Assembly (NCBI RefSeq): GCF_900109045.1
Contig: NZ_FNYL01000014.1
Span: 62,001 to 126,000, forward strand
DNA: 64,000 bases
Source of the DNA: Dyadobacter sp. SG02
Lineage (GTDB): Bacteria > Bacteroidota > Bacteroidia > Cytophagales > Spirosomataceae
Direction: 5' to 3'
The position numbers and the translations under genes were made by a program. Under the pieces are notes generated by a model. That model was given only the letters and a program-made list of their open reading frames with translations. It was not told the origin of the DNA and did no database searches. This document shows positions 8,347-17,818 of the stretch, piece after piece. How positions within the stretch are numbered: the stretch's first letter is position 1; every line of letters starts with the position of its first letter.

Positions 8347-11300
8347 ATGCTGAACAGAATCATCAGGTTCTCCGTGGAGAACAAGCTGGTGATCGGGATA
8401 TTCATGCTGCTGTGGGTTGCCTTCGGTAGTTATGAACTGACCCGTTTGCCCATCGATGCCGTTCCCGACATCACCAATAACCAGGTGCAGATCATCACCA
8501 CCGCGCCGTCGCTCGGTACCGAGGACGTAGAACGGCTCATTACCTTCCCGATCGAACATGCCACGGCCAATATTCCCGGTCTGAAAGAAAGCCGGAGCAT
8601 GTCGCGCTTCGGGCTTTCGCTCGTTTCCATCGTTTTCGACGACGATTCCGACATTTACTGGGCGCGCCAGCAGGTGACCGAACGTCTTTCACAGGTTGAA
8701 ATGCCCGAGACCGCCGGTAAGCCCGAGCTGGCGCCCGTCACCACCGGCCTCGGGGAGATTTATCAATATGTGGTGAAGCCCAAAAAGGGTTTTGAGCAAA
8801 AATACTCCCTCTCCGACCTCCGTACCACGCAGGACTGGCTTATCCGCAGGCAATTGCTCGGCACCCCCGGGGTGGCCGACGTTTCCACATTCGGAGGCGA
8901 ACTGAAACAATACGAAGTGGCCGTAGACCCGTCCGGCCTGAAAGCGATGGGGCTCACTATTACCGACGTGCTCACCGCATTGAGCCGCAACAACCAGAAC
9001 ACCGGCGGCGCCTACATCGAAAAAGGCCCGACGGTGCTGTACATCCGCAGCCTCGGCCTGGCCGGTTCGATCGACGACATCAATCAGATTGTGGTCGCCA
9101 ACCGCGCGGGTGTTCCCGTGCTCGTGAGCCACGTGGCGCAGGTACGCTTCGCATCCGCGATCCGCTATGGCGCACTCACGATGGCCGGTTATGGCGAAGT
9201 GGCCGGTGGGATCGTGATGATGCTCAAAGGCGGAAACTCGTCGGAAGTGATCGGGAATGTGAAGGCGCGAATCGACGAGATCAGTAAGACCTTGCCCGAA
9301 GGCCTGGAAATAGAGCCTTTTCTCGATCGTACCAAAATGGTGAACAATGCGATTGGCACCGTGGAGCACAACCTGCTCGAAGGCGCGGTGATCGTCGTAA
9401 TCGTGCTCGTGTTGTTTTTGGGTAACCTGAGGGCCGGGTTTATCGTGGCGTCGGTGATCCCGCTATCGATGCTTTTTGCGGTGGCGATGATGAACATTTT
9501 CGGGGTAAGCGGCAACCTGATGAGCCTCGGGGCGCTGGATTTCGGACTCATAGTCGATGGCGCGGTGATCATCGTCGAGGCGATCCTGCATCATTTGCAT
9601 ACCTCCCCGAAATACGCGGGCGTAAGCCGCCTCACGCAGCGGGAAATGAACGAAGAGGTGTCCGGCTCGGCCAGCCGGATGATGAATGCGGCTGTTTTCG
9701 GGCAGATTATCATCCTCATTGTATATTTGCCGATACTTTCGCTGTCGGGTATTGAAGGCAAGATGTTCAAACCCATGGCGCAGACGGTCGCATTCGCGAT
9801 CCTCGGTGCATTCATATTGTCGCTTACTTATGTGCCGATGATCAGTTCGCTGCTGATCGGCAAGACGATCAGCCAGGAGGGGAACTGGTCCGACAGGATC
9901 ATGGAAAAGATCGAGCGCGTGTACGAGCGGGTACTCGCACGTGCATTGCGCTTCAAGCGCGCGATGGTGGCCGGGGCGTTTGTGCTTTTTGGCGCGGCGG
10001 TGCTGCTGTTCAGCCAAATGGGTGGCGAATTTATCCCGCAGCTCGAAGAAGGCGATTTCGCCACGGAAACGCGCCTTTTGGTTGGTACCAATCTCAGTAC
10101 GACGATCGAGGCGATCAACCGCATTTCCGACCGGCTCAAAAGGGATTATCCGGAGGTGATCAAAGTGGTATCCCGCATCGGCAGCGCCGAAATCCCAACC
10201 GATCCCATGCCGATCGAAGGCGGGGATATGATCATCGTTTTGAAAGACAAATCCGAATGGACGAATGCCAGAACCTTTCCCGAACTGGCCACCAAAATGG
10301 CCGCTACGGCGCAGGAAGTAGTTCCCGGCGTGACGACCGGCTTTCAATACCCCGTTCAAATGCGTTTCAACGAGCTCATGACCGGCGCCAAGCAGGATGT
10401 GGTTTGCAAGATATTCGGAGAAGACCTGAATAAACTCGCCGACTATGCGAACCAGCTCGGCCAGATCGCCCGGCGCGTGGACGGCACCGCCGACTGGTAC
10501 GTCGAGGAGGTAACCGGCATGCCGCAGATCGTGATCGACTTCAACCGCGCCGAAATCGCGAAATACGGCCTGAATATCGACGACCTAAACAAAACCATCA
10601 ACGCCGCTTTCGCAGGCGCCGCCGCCGGGCAGATTTACGAAGGCGAGAAACGCTTCGACCTCGTGGTGCGCGTAGGTGCAGAGGGCCGTAAAAGCATTGC
10701 GGATGTGCAAAACCTGCTGGTATCGACGCCCAATGGCCTGCAAATACCCCTTAGCCAGGTAGCCACGGTGCGCGAGATCGAGGGGCCGAACCAGATCCAG
10801 CGCGAGGACACGCGCCGTCGCATTATCGTCGGGTTCAACGTGCGCGGCCGCGATGTGCAGTCGATCGTGGAGGAGCTGCAAAAGAAGGTCGACGCGAAGA
10901 TCAAATTCGAGAGCGGCTATTCTATTACTTACGGCGGGGCATTCGAAAACCTGCAACAGGCCAAATCGCGGTTGGGTATTGCAGTGCCGGTAGCGCTTTT
11001 GCTGATTTTCATGATGCTGTATTTCACATTCTCGTCGGTAAAGGACGGCGCGCTCATTTACACGGCGATCCCGCTGTCGGCCATTGGCGGGGTGTTCGCA
11101 CTGGTGCTACGCGGCATGCCATTTAGCATTTCGGCTGGCGTGGGTTTCATCGCCTTGTTCGGTGTGGCAGTGTTGAATGGCATCGTACTGATCTCAGAAT
11201 TCAACCGCATCAAAAAGGAAGGCCGGATCACCGATGCATTACAGCTGGTGATGACCGGCACGCGCAACCGCCTGCGCCCGGTACTCATGACCGCCGCCGT

Positions 11301-12702
11301 GGCATCGCTCGGTTTCCTGCCTATGGCCGTCAGCAATGGCGCCGGGGCGGAAGTACAGCGGCCGCTGGCTACGGTGGTGATCGGCGGGTTGGTGACGGCT
11401 ACATTGCTGACGCTCTTTGTATTACCAGCTTTGTATTTGTTGTTTAATTCAAAAAATAAACCGGAAATGCAGCCACGCAGTGTCGCCACTGTAATAGGCG
11501 TATTGCTGGTATTTGCAACTTCGGTACAAGCGCAAAACGCGCCCGTTAAGCTCGACGAAGCGGTGCAAAAGGCATTGGTACATAACCGCCATGTGAAGGG
11601 AAGCCGGCTGGGTGAGCAGGCGGCCGAAAAGCTGAGGGGTAGCGCGTTTGATATGGCCAAAACGGGTATCAGCGCCGATTATGGCAAGTTCAACAGCCCT
11701 AACAACGACACCCGCATCGGCATTTCGCAGACGATCGCATTCCCGTCTGTGTACACCCACCAGCGTAAGTTCCGAGAAGCCGATTACCTCGCGGCGCGGG
11801 CGCGTACGAGGCTGAGCGAGCAGGAAGTTCGTACGGGTGTACGGCAACTTTTCTACGAATATGCCGTGCTGAAAGAGCGCGAAAAGCTGCTGATCTATGC
11901 CGACAGCATTTTCACTGGTTTTGAAAATAAATCCAACCTCCGTTTCGAACGCGGCGCTTCCAATATCCTCGAAAAAACGGCCGCCAGCTCGCAGAAACAG
12001 CAGATCGCCAACCAGCTTAACCTCGTGCGGAACGATATCGGCATTGTGCTCGAACGGTTCAATTTCTGGTTGCAGGATTCATTGGCATACACCCCGCAAT
12101 GGACCGTACCGCGCATGGCAGCGCCGAATGCTACCGACACGGTTTCCACGGACTTGCCCCTGCTCGAAATCAGTGAACACCTTACGCAATCGGCCTATTT
12201 CCGTTACCGAACAGAGAAATCGAAAATGCTGCCGGAATTTACCGCTGCGTACAACAACCTCAGTTTCCGGGGAACACAGTTATTGAACGGCCAGGAAGTG
12301 AACCTTACCGGTAAAGATCGCTTCGGTTACTACGGTCTCGGTATCAACATCCCGATCTTTTTCAAGGCGCACACCGCGCAGATCGCCGCGGCGCGGATCG
12401 AATGGCTGCGCGCACAAAACGACGCCGAGCTGACCGGCCAGCGCTTGCGTTCGGATGCGCGGAATGCACGGGAGCAGGTCCGGAAATACGCCGAAAACCT
12501 GCGCTATTATGAACAGCAGGGCCTTCCCAATGCGGAAACGATCATGACCGTGGCCGACCGCCAGTTCGTCGCCGGGGAAATCGACTACCTGCAATGGGTG
12601 ATCCTGGCGGGACAATCCATCGCCATCCGAAGCGAATATGTGAATGCATTGGGCAGCTACAACGAGGCGGTCATCCAGTTACTCCATTTGAACAATCAAT
12701 AA
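8347..12702 (+). CDS. CusA/CzcA heavy-metal RND pump fused to TolC-like domain
   Basis: The protein has 1451 residues from the ATG at 8347, which starts the usual MLNRIIRFSVENKL; a start at 8296 would add 17 unrelated residues. Residues 1-1040 are a full heavy-metal RND pump: 12 membrane helices, two large periplasmic loops, and the HME signature in helix 4, DFGLIVDGAVIIVE, whose Asp and Glu relay protons. It uses the proton gradient to export metal ions (Cu, Ag, Zn, Co or Cd; not decided by sequence). From residue 1041 a signal-peptide-like segment MQPRSVATVIGVLL leads into about 410 residues of TolC/CusC-type helical outer-membrane factor. Fusion of pump and outer channel in one chain occurs in Bacteroidota. 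The adaptor gene follows after 6 bp. Confidence 0.92.
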   Translation: MLNRIIRFSVENKLVIGIFMLLWVAFGSYELTRLPIDAVPDITNNQVQIITTAPSLGTEDVERLITFPIEHATANIPGLKESRSMSRFGLSLVSIVFDDDSDIYWARQQVTERLSQVEMPETAGKPELAPVTTGLGEIYQYVVKPKKGFEQKYSLSDLRTTQDWLIRRQLLGTPGVADVSTFGGELKQYEVAVDPSGLKAMGLTITDVLTALSRNNQNTGGAYIEKGPTVLYIRSLGLAGSIDDINQIVVANRAGVPVLVSHVAQVRFASAIRYGALTMAGYGEVAGGIVMMLKGGNSSEVIGNVKARIDEISKTLPEGLEIEPFLDRTKMVNNAIGTVEHNLLEGAVIVVIVLVLFLGNLRAGFIVASVIPLSMLFAVAMMNIFGVSGNLMSLGALDFGLIVDGAVIIVEAILHHLHTSPKYAGVSRLTQREMNEEVSGSASRMMNAAVFGQIIILIVYLPILSLSGIEGKMFKPMAQTVAFAILGAFILSLTYVPMISSLLIGKTISQEGNWSDRIMEKIERVYERVLARALRFKRAMVAGAFVLFGAAVLLFSQMGGEFIPQLEEGDFATETRLLVGTNLSTTIEAINRISDRLKRDYPEVIKVVSRIGSAEIPTDPMPIEGGDMIIVLKDKSEWTNARTFPELATKMAATAQEVVPGVTTGFQYPVQMRFNELMTGAKQDVVCKIFGEDLNKLADYANQLGQIARRVDGTADWYVEEVTGMPQIVIDFNRAEIAKYGLNIDDLNKTINAAFAGAAAGQIYEGEKRFDLVVRVGAEGRKSIADVQNLLVSTPNGLQIPLSQVATVREIEGPNQIQREDTRRRIIVGFNVRGRDVQSIVEELQKKVDAKIKFESGYSITYGGAFENLQQAKSRLGIAVPVALLLIFMMLYFTFSSVKDGALIYTAIPLSAIGGVFALVLRGMPFSISAGVGFIALFGVAVLNGIVLISEFNRIKKEGRITDALQLVMTGTRNRLRPVLMTAAVASLGFLPMAVSNGAGAEVQRPLATVVIGGLVTATLLTLFVLPALYLLFNSKNKPEMQPRSVATVIGVLLVFATSVQAQNAPVKLDEAVQKALVHNRHVKGSRLGEQAAEKLRGSAFDMAKTGISADYGKFNSPNNDTRIGISQTIAFPSVYTHQRKFREADYLAARARTRLSEQEVRTGVRQLFYEYAVLKEREKLLIYADSIFTGFENKSNLRFERGASNILEKTAASSQKQQIANQLNLVRNDIGIVLERFNFWLQDSLAYTPQWTVPRMAAPNATDTVSTDLPLLEISEHLTQSAYFRYRTEKSKMLPEFTAAYNNLSFRGTQLLNGQEVNLTGKDRFGYYGLGINIPIFFKAHTAQIAAARIEWLRAQNDAELTGQRLRSDARNAREQVRKYAENLRYYEQQGLPNAETIMTVADRQFVAGEIDYLQWVILAGQSIAIRSEYVNALGSYNEAVIQLLHLNNQ

Positions 12703-12708
12703 GTCATT

Positions 12709-13887
12709 ATGAAAACATCCATTTTAATATCCATTCTACTCTGGGTCTGCCTTTCGTGCAATACGGCCAGCCGCCATGAACATGCGGGTGAGCCGGTTGA
12801 AAAACAGCCGGATACCATTGCAGCTGCGGGTGCCGGAAGCGCAGCAACGATGAAACTTGTGTCATTCGATCCGCAACAGATCCGCAATGTGGGGATCGAG
12901 GTCGGCAACCCGGTTTTGAAAAACGTATCCGGAACGCTTACGCTGCAAGGCAAGATCGACGTACCGCCGCAAAGTACGATCAGTCTGAGCTTCCCGCTCG
13001 GCGGCTACCTTAAATCGACGAAAATGCTGCCGGGTATGCGCGTCAGGAAAGGCCAGGTGCTGGCGGAATTGGAGGATATGCAGTTTATCCAGCTCCAACA
13101 GGATTACCTCACGGCCCGCGCCAAATTCGAGCTGGCCGAAAGCGAATATGCCCGCCAGAAGGACCTGAACCAGAGCAAAGCAGCCAGCGATAAGGTTTTC
13201 CAGCAGGCCAAAGCGGAAATGGAAACACAACGGATACTGATGAATGCCCTCGCGCGGAAACTCGAAGTGATCGGGATAGCGCCCAAAAAGCTGACGCCTG
13301 ATAATATTTCCAAAACTGTCCCTATTCTTTCCCCCATCGACGGTTTTGTTTCCAAAGTGAATGTAAACGTGGGTAAATACACCGCGCCTACCGACATGCT
13401 TTTCGAGCTCGTCGACCCGAAAGACATCCATCTGGCCCTGAATGTGTTTGAAAAGGATTTGAATGCATTGGTCGTCGGTCAGCGGGTTACGGCCTACGCC
13501 AATGCCGATCCTTCGAAACGATTCACCGCTGAAATCATCCTCATAGGAAAAAGCCTTACCGATGACAGGATGGCGGAAGTGCATTGCCATTTCGACCGGT
13601 ACAGCGCCGCGCTCGTACCGGGCATGTTCATGAACGGGGAGGTCTCGGTTGAAACCCGAAGGGCATTGACGGTCCCGGAAAGTGCCGTGGTCCGCTGGGA
13701 GAATAAATCGTTTGTATTCGTCGAGCGCGATTCAGGTAACTTTGAAATGGTTGAAATCGTCCCTGGGACCATCAGCGAGGGCATTCAACAGATCGGCGGA
13801 CCGGGCGTCGGTGCCGGATCAAGAGTGGTTATCCGCAATGCCTATTCGCTGTTGATGAAGATGAAGAACACCGAAGGCGAGGGTTAG
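12709..13887 (+). CDS. CusB/CzcB-type periplasmic adaptor lipoprotein
   Basis: The protein has 392 residues. A signal peptide with lipobox CLSC anchors it in the inner membrane. It has the order typical of RND adaptors: a beta-barrel and lipoyl half around residues 65-125 (GYLKSTKMLPGMRVRKGQVL), a helical hairpin at about 125-180 rich in Gln/Ala/Glu, the second lipoyl half near ILSPIDGFVSKVNVNVGKY, and a C-terminal membrane-proximal domain. It links the pump to the outer channel. The gene begins 6 bp after the pump gene and the operon ends at the hairpin at 13987. A short His-containing stretch after the lipobox (RHEHAGE) may touch metal. Confidence 0.9.
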   Translation: MKTSILISILLWVCLSCNTASRHEHAGEPVEKQPDTIAAAGAGSAATMKLVSFDPQQIRNVGIEVGNPVLKNVSGTLTLQGKIDVPPQSTISLSFPLGGYLKSTKMLPGMRVRKGQVLAELEDMQFIQLQQDYLTARAKFELAESEYARQKDLNQSKAASDKVFQQAKAEMETQRILMNALARKLEVIGIAPKKLTPDNISKTVPILSPIDGFVSKVNVNVGKYTAPTDMLFELVDPKDIHLALNVFEKDLNALVVGQRVTAYANADPSKRFTAEIILIGKSLTDDRMAEVHCHFDRYSAALVPGMFMNGEVSVETRRALTVPESAVVRWENKSFVFVERDSGNFEMVEIVPGTISEGIQQIGGPGVGAGSRVVIRNAYSLLMKMKNTEGEG

Positions 13888-13986
13888 GAGGCCGTTTGAT
13901 AAGAAATTGTAGGAGATTTGGTGATGCAGGCATTATATTTTGATGTGCAATAAACGTACACGTTGTTGTACACGTTGAGTAAAGCT

Positions 13987-14020
13987 AAAACACCTCCCGG
14001 GGCTTCCTGGGGGGTGTTTT
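13987..14020. terminator. bidirectional intrinsic terminator
   Basis: AAAACACC at 13987-13994 pairs with GGTGTTTT at 14013-14020, extended by CCC/GGG inside. With A-runs on one side and T-runs on the other it can stop both the metal-efflux operon and the convergent sulfatase gene. Confidence 0.85.
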
Positions 14021-14021
14021 G

Positions 14022-15584
14022 TTATTGAAGCGCTACTTCATCCGGAAATGGCACCGGCTTGCCCGTAGCCTTGAATGCAGGCCATTGCGCGTCCCAGGCT
14101 TTGAGTTGCTTTGTCAGAAGCGCAGCCAGTTCTTTTACTTTTGCCGGATTCGTCGCTGCCAGATCATGCTCCTCACCGATGTCGTTGCGTAAATTATAGA
14201 GTTCCAGCTTCGCTTGCCGGTAATCGTAGACCAGTTTCCAGTCGCCCTGCCTGAACGCGCTCGCATAGTGGATATTGGGCCCTTCGGCGGCAATCCAGCG
14301 GTTGGGGTGGTGCCATACCAGTCCGCGCTTGCCGTCTTTATATGCCGGATTTTTCAGGATGGGCAAAAATGTCTTTCCATCCACTTTTTGAACGGTTTTG
14401 GCGGTTTTCACACCTGCAATATCCAGGATGGTGGGAAAAAAATCTTCGATAATCACATATTGATCGGCTACGGCGCCCGCTTTTACTACCCCCGGCCATT
14501 TCACCAGCATAGGTTCGCGGATACCGCCTTCATATACGGACCCTTTTCCGGCTTTCAAGGGCAGGTTGTGCGTCCAGGCTTTTCCGCCACGCGCGGGCGA
14601 AAGGCTCAGGCCGCCATTGTCCGACATGAAAAGTACCACGGTATTGTCGGCAATTTTCTTGTCGTCTAGGTATTTCAGTACATCGCCCAGGCTCTTGTCC
14701 ATTCCTTCGATCAGCGCGGCGTATTTGGCTTCCGTACTGTCGAGCCCTGCCCCGAGATATTTATTCAAAAAACGCGGATCGGCCGTCAGCGGTACATGCA
14801 CTGCATAATGCGCGAGATAGAGAAAGAACGGTTTTTTGTCGGTTACCGGCTTTTCGATGGCTTTCAGGGCCTCGATTGTAATGGCGTCGCTCAGAAACGT
14901 ATCGGTGCCGTGGTAGGCTTCCAATCCCGGCACTGCATTGCGATTGGGCTTTCCGTTGGCCGGATTGTCGTAATTGGCCTTGCCGGAATAGCTTGCGGGA
15001 TGCCCGATTGAGCTGCCGGCGATATTCACCTCAAACCCGACATTCAGCGGATCGGAGCCTGGCGTGCCCGTGGAACCAAAATGCGCCTTCCCGCTGTGTA
15101 CGGTGTAGTAGCCGTTCTGGCGCAGCACCTCCGGCAACGCCGTTCCATGAAATGTATGCTCCACGCCGGCGACGGGGCTGAAACCGTTGATATTCCAGTC
15201 GACAGCATTGAGTGCCGCGTCGGCGAAATCGGTATTCTTGTCTTTGTCGGGCGAGGTCCAGTGTGTCACACGGGTGCGCGCCGCATTCACGCCCGTGATC
15301 AGGCTCACGCGGGTGGGCGTACACACGGGCATCGCGTACGCGTTCGTGAACTTCATGCCCTCGCGGGCGAGGCGTTCCATATTCGGCGTGTGGTAGCGGC
15401 GGTTGAAATCGGTAGGCTTGTTCCAGAAGGGCACCGACGTGTCCTGCCAGCCCATATCATCGACCAGAAAGACGATGATGTTGGGTTTGCTTTTGGACGC
15501 GGGCTGCGCCTGGACAGGGGAGTTCAGGAGCAGCACGACCAGCATTATCGCATACGACAGGCATGCTTTAAAATGGGTATTCAT
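14022..15584 (-). CDS. exported type I (FGly) sulfatase
   Basis: The protein has 520 residues from the ATG at 15582-15584, which begins a clean signal peptide (MNTHFKACLSYAIMLVVLLL, then cleavage near Ala-Gln-27); the longer frame adds 26 residues of no signal character. Residues 41-43 VDD bind the metal, and CTPTR at 88-92 is the CxPxR motif whose Cys becomes formylglycine. Later motifs HSGKAHFG and FMSDNGG are also standard. It removes sulfate esters from a sugar or small molecule in the periplasm. A formylglycine-generating enzyme must be encoded elsewhere. No glycoside hydrolase lies next to it, so the substrate is open. A GTCTAT-N7-GTAGAC palindrome lies 137 bp upstream. Confidence 0.9.
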   Translation of the reverse strand: MNTHFKACLSYAIMLVVLLLNSPVQAQPASKSKPNIIVFLVDDMGWQDTSVPFWNKPTDFNRRYHTPNMERLAREGMKFTNAYAMPVCTPTRVSLITGVNAARTRVTHWTSPDKDKNTDFADAALNAVDWNINGFSPVAGVEHTFHGTALPEVLRQNGYYTVHSGKAHFGSTGTPGSDPLNVGFEVNIAGSSIGHPASYSGKANYDNPANGKPNRNAVPGLEAYHGTDTFLSDAITIEALKAIEKPVTDKKPFFLYLAHYAVHVPLTADPRFLNKYLGAGLDSTEAKYAALIEGMDKSLGDVLKYLDDKKIADNTVVLFMSDNGGLSLSPARGGKAWTHNLPLKAGKGSVYEGGIREPMLVKWPGVVKAGAVADQYVIIEDFFPTILDIAGVKTAKTVQKVDGKTFLPILKNPAYKDGKRGLVWHHPNRWIAAEGPNIHYASAFRQGDWKLVYDYRQAKLELYNLRNDIGEEHDLAATNPAKVKELAALLTKQLKAWDAQWPAFKATGKPVPFPDEVALQ

Positions 15585-15720
15585 GTTCAGTGGGCGGTTC
15601 GGGTAAGGAAATGTGAATGTGCCAAGATCGTGAAAATTGGTATGGAAAACCAAATGTTTCACGGCTGAAAGTAACTTTTGCAGCCCAGGTTTTGAACATT
15701 GATATTTTTAACTTTACTTT

Positions 15721-15739
15721 GTCTATAAAATAAGTAGAC
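15721..15739. promoter_or_regulatory. operator-like palindrome, site A
   Basis: GTCTAT (15721-15726), a 7-nt A/T spacer and GTAGAC (15734-15739). The same architecture occurs at 20739-20757 and 21079-21097. It lies between the divergent sulfatase gene and the 15825 gene, so either could be the target. The binding protein is unknown. Confidence 0.55.
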
Positions 15740-15824
15740 TAATATATTCCGCATTAAACCACCTGGATGCTGGAATGGAATTTTTGAGGCGAGGAGCATC
15801 AACTCCTGTTAACTGGAAACCGTC

Positions 15825-16214
15825 ATGATATTAGAAAAGACATTTCATCTGAGCGTGGGCCGGGAGGCCAAGATCGTGGTAAGAGGGCAGGTGGCCCGCA
15901 ACCGCGGCGAAATCGTCATCGATTACGAATTTCTCATCCGCGAAAAACACGACACCGACTTCCGCGAACCCATCGGGCCAAACCATCCGCAATACTGGAA
16001 ACTGAAAAAATCCACCGCGGAAAGAGCACAATTACTCCAACTCGAATACAGCGGTATCTCGCGTAAGCAAATCAAGGAAGCTACCCGCGAATTCAAGCGC
16101 GCCGTCGGCCCGGGCTACACATTCCGCTATCAAAACGAAATAGAGGAACGTACGAAATATTTGAAAGGCATCCGCGTGAGCGCGTTGAGCAGGCGGATGC
16201 TTTCGGTGGCGTAA
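15825..16214 (+). CDS. hypothetical basic protein
   Basis: The protein has 129 residues, starts at an ATG, and is rich in Arg, Lys and Glu (for example ATREFKRAVGPGYTFRYQNE). There is no signal peptide or membrane segment, so it is cytoplasmic. The first half looks like beta strands, the second half helical. I do not recognise a family. It is followed 101 bp later by the small antitoxin-like gene. Confidence 0.55.
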   Translation: MILEKTFHLSVGREAKIVVRGQVARNRGEIVIDYEFLIREKHDTDFREPIGPNHPQYWKLKKSTAERAQLLQLEYSGISRKQIKEATREFKRAVGPGYTFRYQNEIEERTKYLKGIRVSALSRRMLSVA

Positions 16215-16315
16215 CCTTCTGCTCATTTCTCAATTATCCAGCGGATAACGCGCTAATTTAGGTTGCACGGGCTTTCCGGAATTGTTATTTTGGGGAAAAG
16301 CAATTCCAGAAAGCT

Positions 16316-16549
16316 ATGCAACACACATTTCATTTAAAGGCCGGGAGTATGACACCCGGTTTTCTGCACATGATCAAAAATCTCTTTGGAGATAAAGAAA
16401 TCAAGATCGTAGTAGAAGATGTCCAATCTTCCGACGTCTCCCGAGCCGAATTGTACCAATCAACATTGGAATTAATAGACCTCTTCAACGACGCGAAGAT
16501 CGATCCGAACATTAATATTTCGGAGATAGCAAATGAAGTGAATCTATGA
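16316..16549 (+). CDS. small antitoxin-like protein upstream of PIN toxin
   Basis: The protein has 77 residues with an acidic helical C-terminal half (RAELYQSTLELIDLFNDAK). Its stop codon overlaps the start of the PIN reading frame as ATGA at 16546-16549, the usual coupling of antitoxin and toxin genes. No classical DNA-binding motif is obvious. The call rests mainly on size and coupling to a PIN domain, so it is an inference. If the toxin is dead, this gene may be a remnant. Confidence 0.55.
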   Translation: MQHTFHLKAGSMTPGFLHMIKNLFGDKEIKIVVEDVQSSDVSRAELYQSTLELIDLFNDAKIDPNINISEIANEVNL

Positions 16550-16952
16550 CATACTTCGACACCGATGTATTGATTCATTTGCTTGTCCCGCAAGATGATG
16601 TAAAACATAAGCTTGCAAGAATGTATTTGATGATGCTTTGGATGCCAGGAAGGTGTTGATATCGTTTCTTACATTGCAGGAGGCGATCTTTGTCTTAGAG
16701 CGACTGGGTCAACCGGCTCAGAAAATAGAAAAAGCAGTATTTAAATTTCTGGAATACCATCCGGTAGGTTATGATGTGATCGAAATGCAAAGGGCTATTG
16801 TATTGGGAAAGCAACTGGGCTTCCAGCACATCAACTACTGCCTCCATACCGCCATCGCAGAACGGCATTGCGATAAGCTGTATACTTTTAATAAATCCGA
16901 TTTCAAGAGGATTGCAAAACTTTCGAAATTGAAGGTGGTTGTTTTGGAATAA
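16546..16952 (+). pseudogene. PIN-domain toxin (VapC-like), frameshifted
   Basis: The frame starting at ATG 16546 encodes MTYFDTDVLIHLLVPQDD, the N-terminal strand of a PIN ribonuclease with its first catalytic Asp, and runs out of frame near 16620. The rest continues in another frame up to 16952 and holds SFLTLQEAIFVLERL (second acidic residue) and CDKLYTFNKSDF. Joining the frames needs one extra base at about 16617-16622, which gives a smooth reading LARNVFDDALDARK. So a single-base deletion split the gene, unless the base was lost in sequencing. At the place where many PIN domains have their third Asp this one has NYCLH, so activity may be weak even if intact. PIN toxins of this type cut tRNA or other RNA. 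Confidence 0.7.
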
Positions 16953-16966
16953 TAAACGAGCCACAA

Positions 16967-16997
16967 AAAGCCGCACCACCATCGGCAGTGCGGCTTT
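16967..16997. terminator. bidirectional terminator hairpin
   Basis: AAAGCCGCAC (16967-16976) and GTGCGGCTTT (16988-16997) form a perfect 10-bp stem with an 11-nt loop between the convergent PIN and DUF4397 genes. Confidence 0.85.
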
Positions 16998-17016
16998 CAT
17001 TTTGTCCAATCACCAT

Positions 17017-17811
17017 TTACTTTACAGGATGTTCAATTACGCTGGTGCCGAAGGACGGCGTGGCGGTTATGAGGCCTCTTGTGAAGACCGTGTATATTTT
17101 CCCGGCCTCCAATGGGAGGCTGGCGGAGCCTACTTTGGCGGAGTTTGCGGCGTTGATGTAATCGACGTTGAGCGTTCCCGCGTCGACGGTTTCGAAGGGG
17201 CCGAGCGACCAGGCGCTTAATGCTTCGCCGGATAATGCGGAGTTGGCGGCGCGGCCGTAGGCTACCTGATTGAAGAGCGTTTTGCCGTTTTGAACTACAT
17301 TCAATGTGCCCGCGCCGGGCGATAGGTTGATGAACCGGAGCTTGGCTTTACCGGAGGCCGGGGCTTTGAGGTCGTCGTAGAACAGGATCAGCGAATCGGC
17401 TTTGTTGTTGGCGGTTCGCGCGGCCACTACGGTGTGGTAGAAGGTCGCGATGGGACCGTTGGGGCGGCCGGTGGCTGTAAATGTGGCCGAGTTGCCGAAC
17501 TGGTAGGACGCCTTGTAGCTCGTGTTGGTGCCTTCCGTGAAGTTGATCTGCACGTTTCCGAAGACGGTCGGCAGGTATTCCGAGGCCTTGTTGATGGCCA
17601 CGGGCGTGGGCGTCACTTTGTCGGTAAATGTCCAGAATGACAGCCCGGCGTCGATCGGGCGGGCATTTACGAAGCTGATGTATGCGCTCAGCGGAGGCCG
17701 GTCGGCGGCGTCGATATCGAGGTAGCCGGCGTCTTTGCAACCGGAAGCGAGGAAAATGGCCGGGATAATGCCCAGTTGCCGGACCAGTCGCTTGAATGTG
17801 TTCATGTTCAT
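17017..17811 (-). CDS. DUF4397 domain lipoprotein
   Basis: The protein has 264 residues if started at the ATG at 17809-17811; another ATG lies two codons on. The N-terminal signal ends in the lipobox LASGC, so it is a lipoprotein. The body has two similar Ig-like halves, each with the phrase for DUF4397: YISFVNARPIDAGLSFW (about residue 45) and LRFINLSPGAGTLNVVQNG (about residue 160), typical of cell-surface or periplasmic binding modules in Bacteroidota. It starts 8 bp after the TonB receptor gene ends, so the two form an operon and it may act as the surface partner of that receptor, in the position a SusD would have. Confidence 0.75.
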   Translation of the reverse strand: MNMNTFKRLVRQLGIIPAIFLASGCKDAGYLDIDAADRPPLSAYISFVNARPIDAGLSFWTFTDKVTPTPVAINKASEYLPTVFGNVQINFTEGTNTSYKASYQFGNSATFTATGRPNGPIATFYHTVVAARTANNKADSLILFYDDLKAPASGKAKLRFINLSPGAGTLNVVQNGKTLFNQVAYGRAANSALSGEALSAWSLGPFETVDAGTLNVDYINAANSAKVGSASLPLEAGKIYTVFTRGLITATPSFGTSVIEHPVK

Positions 17812-17818
17812 GTTTGGA

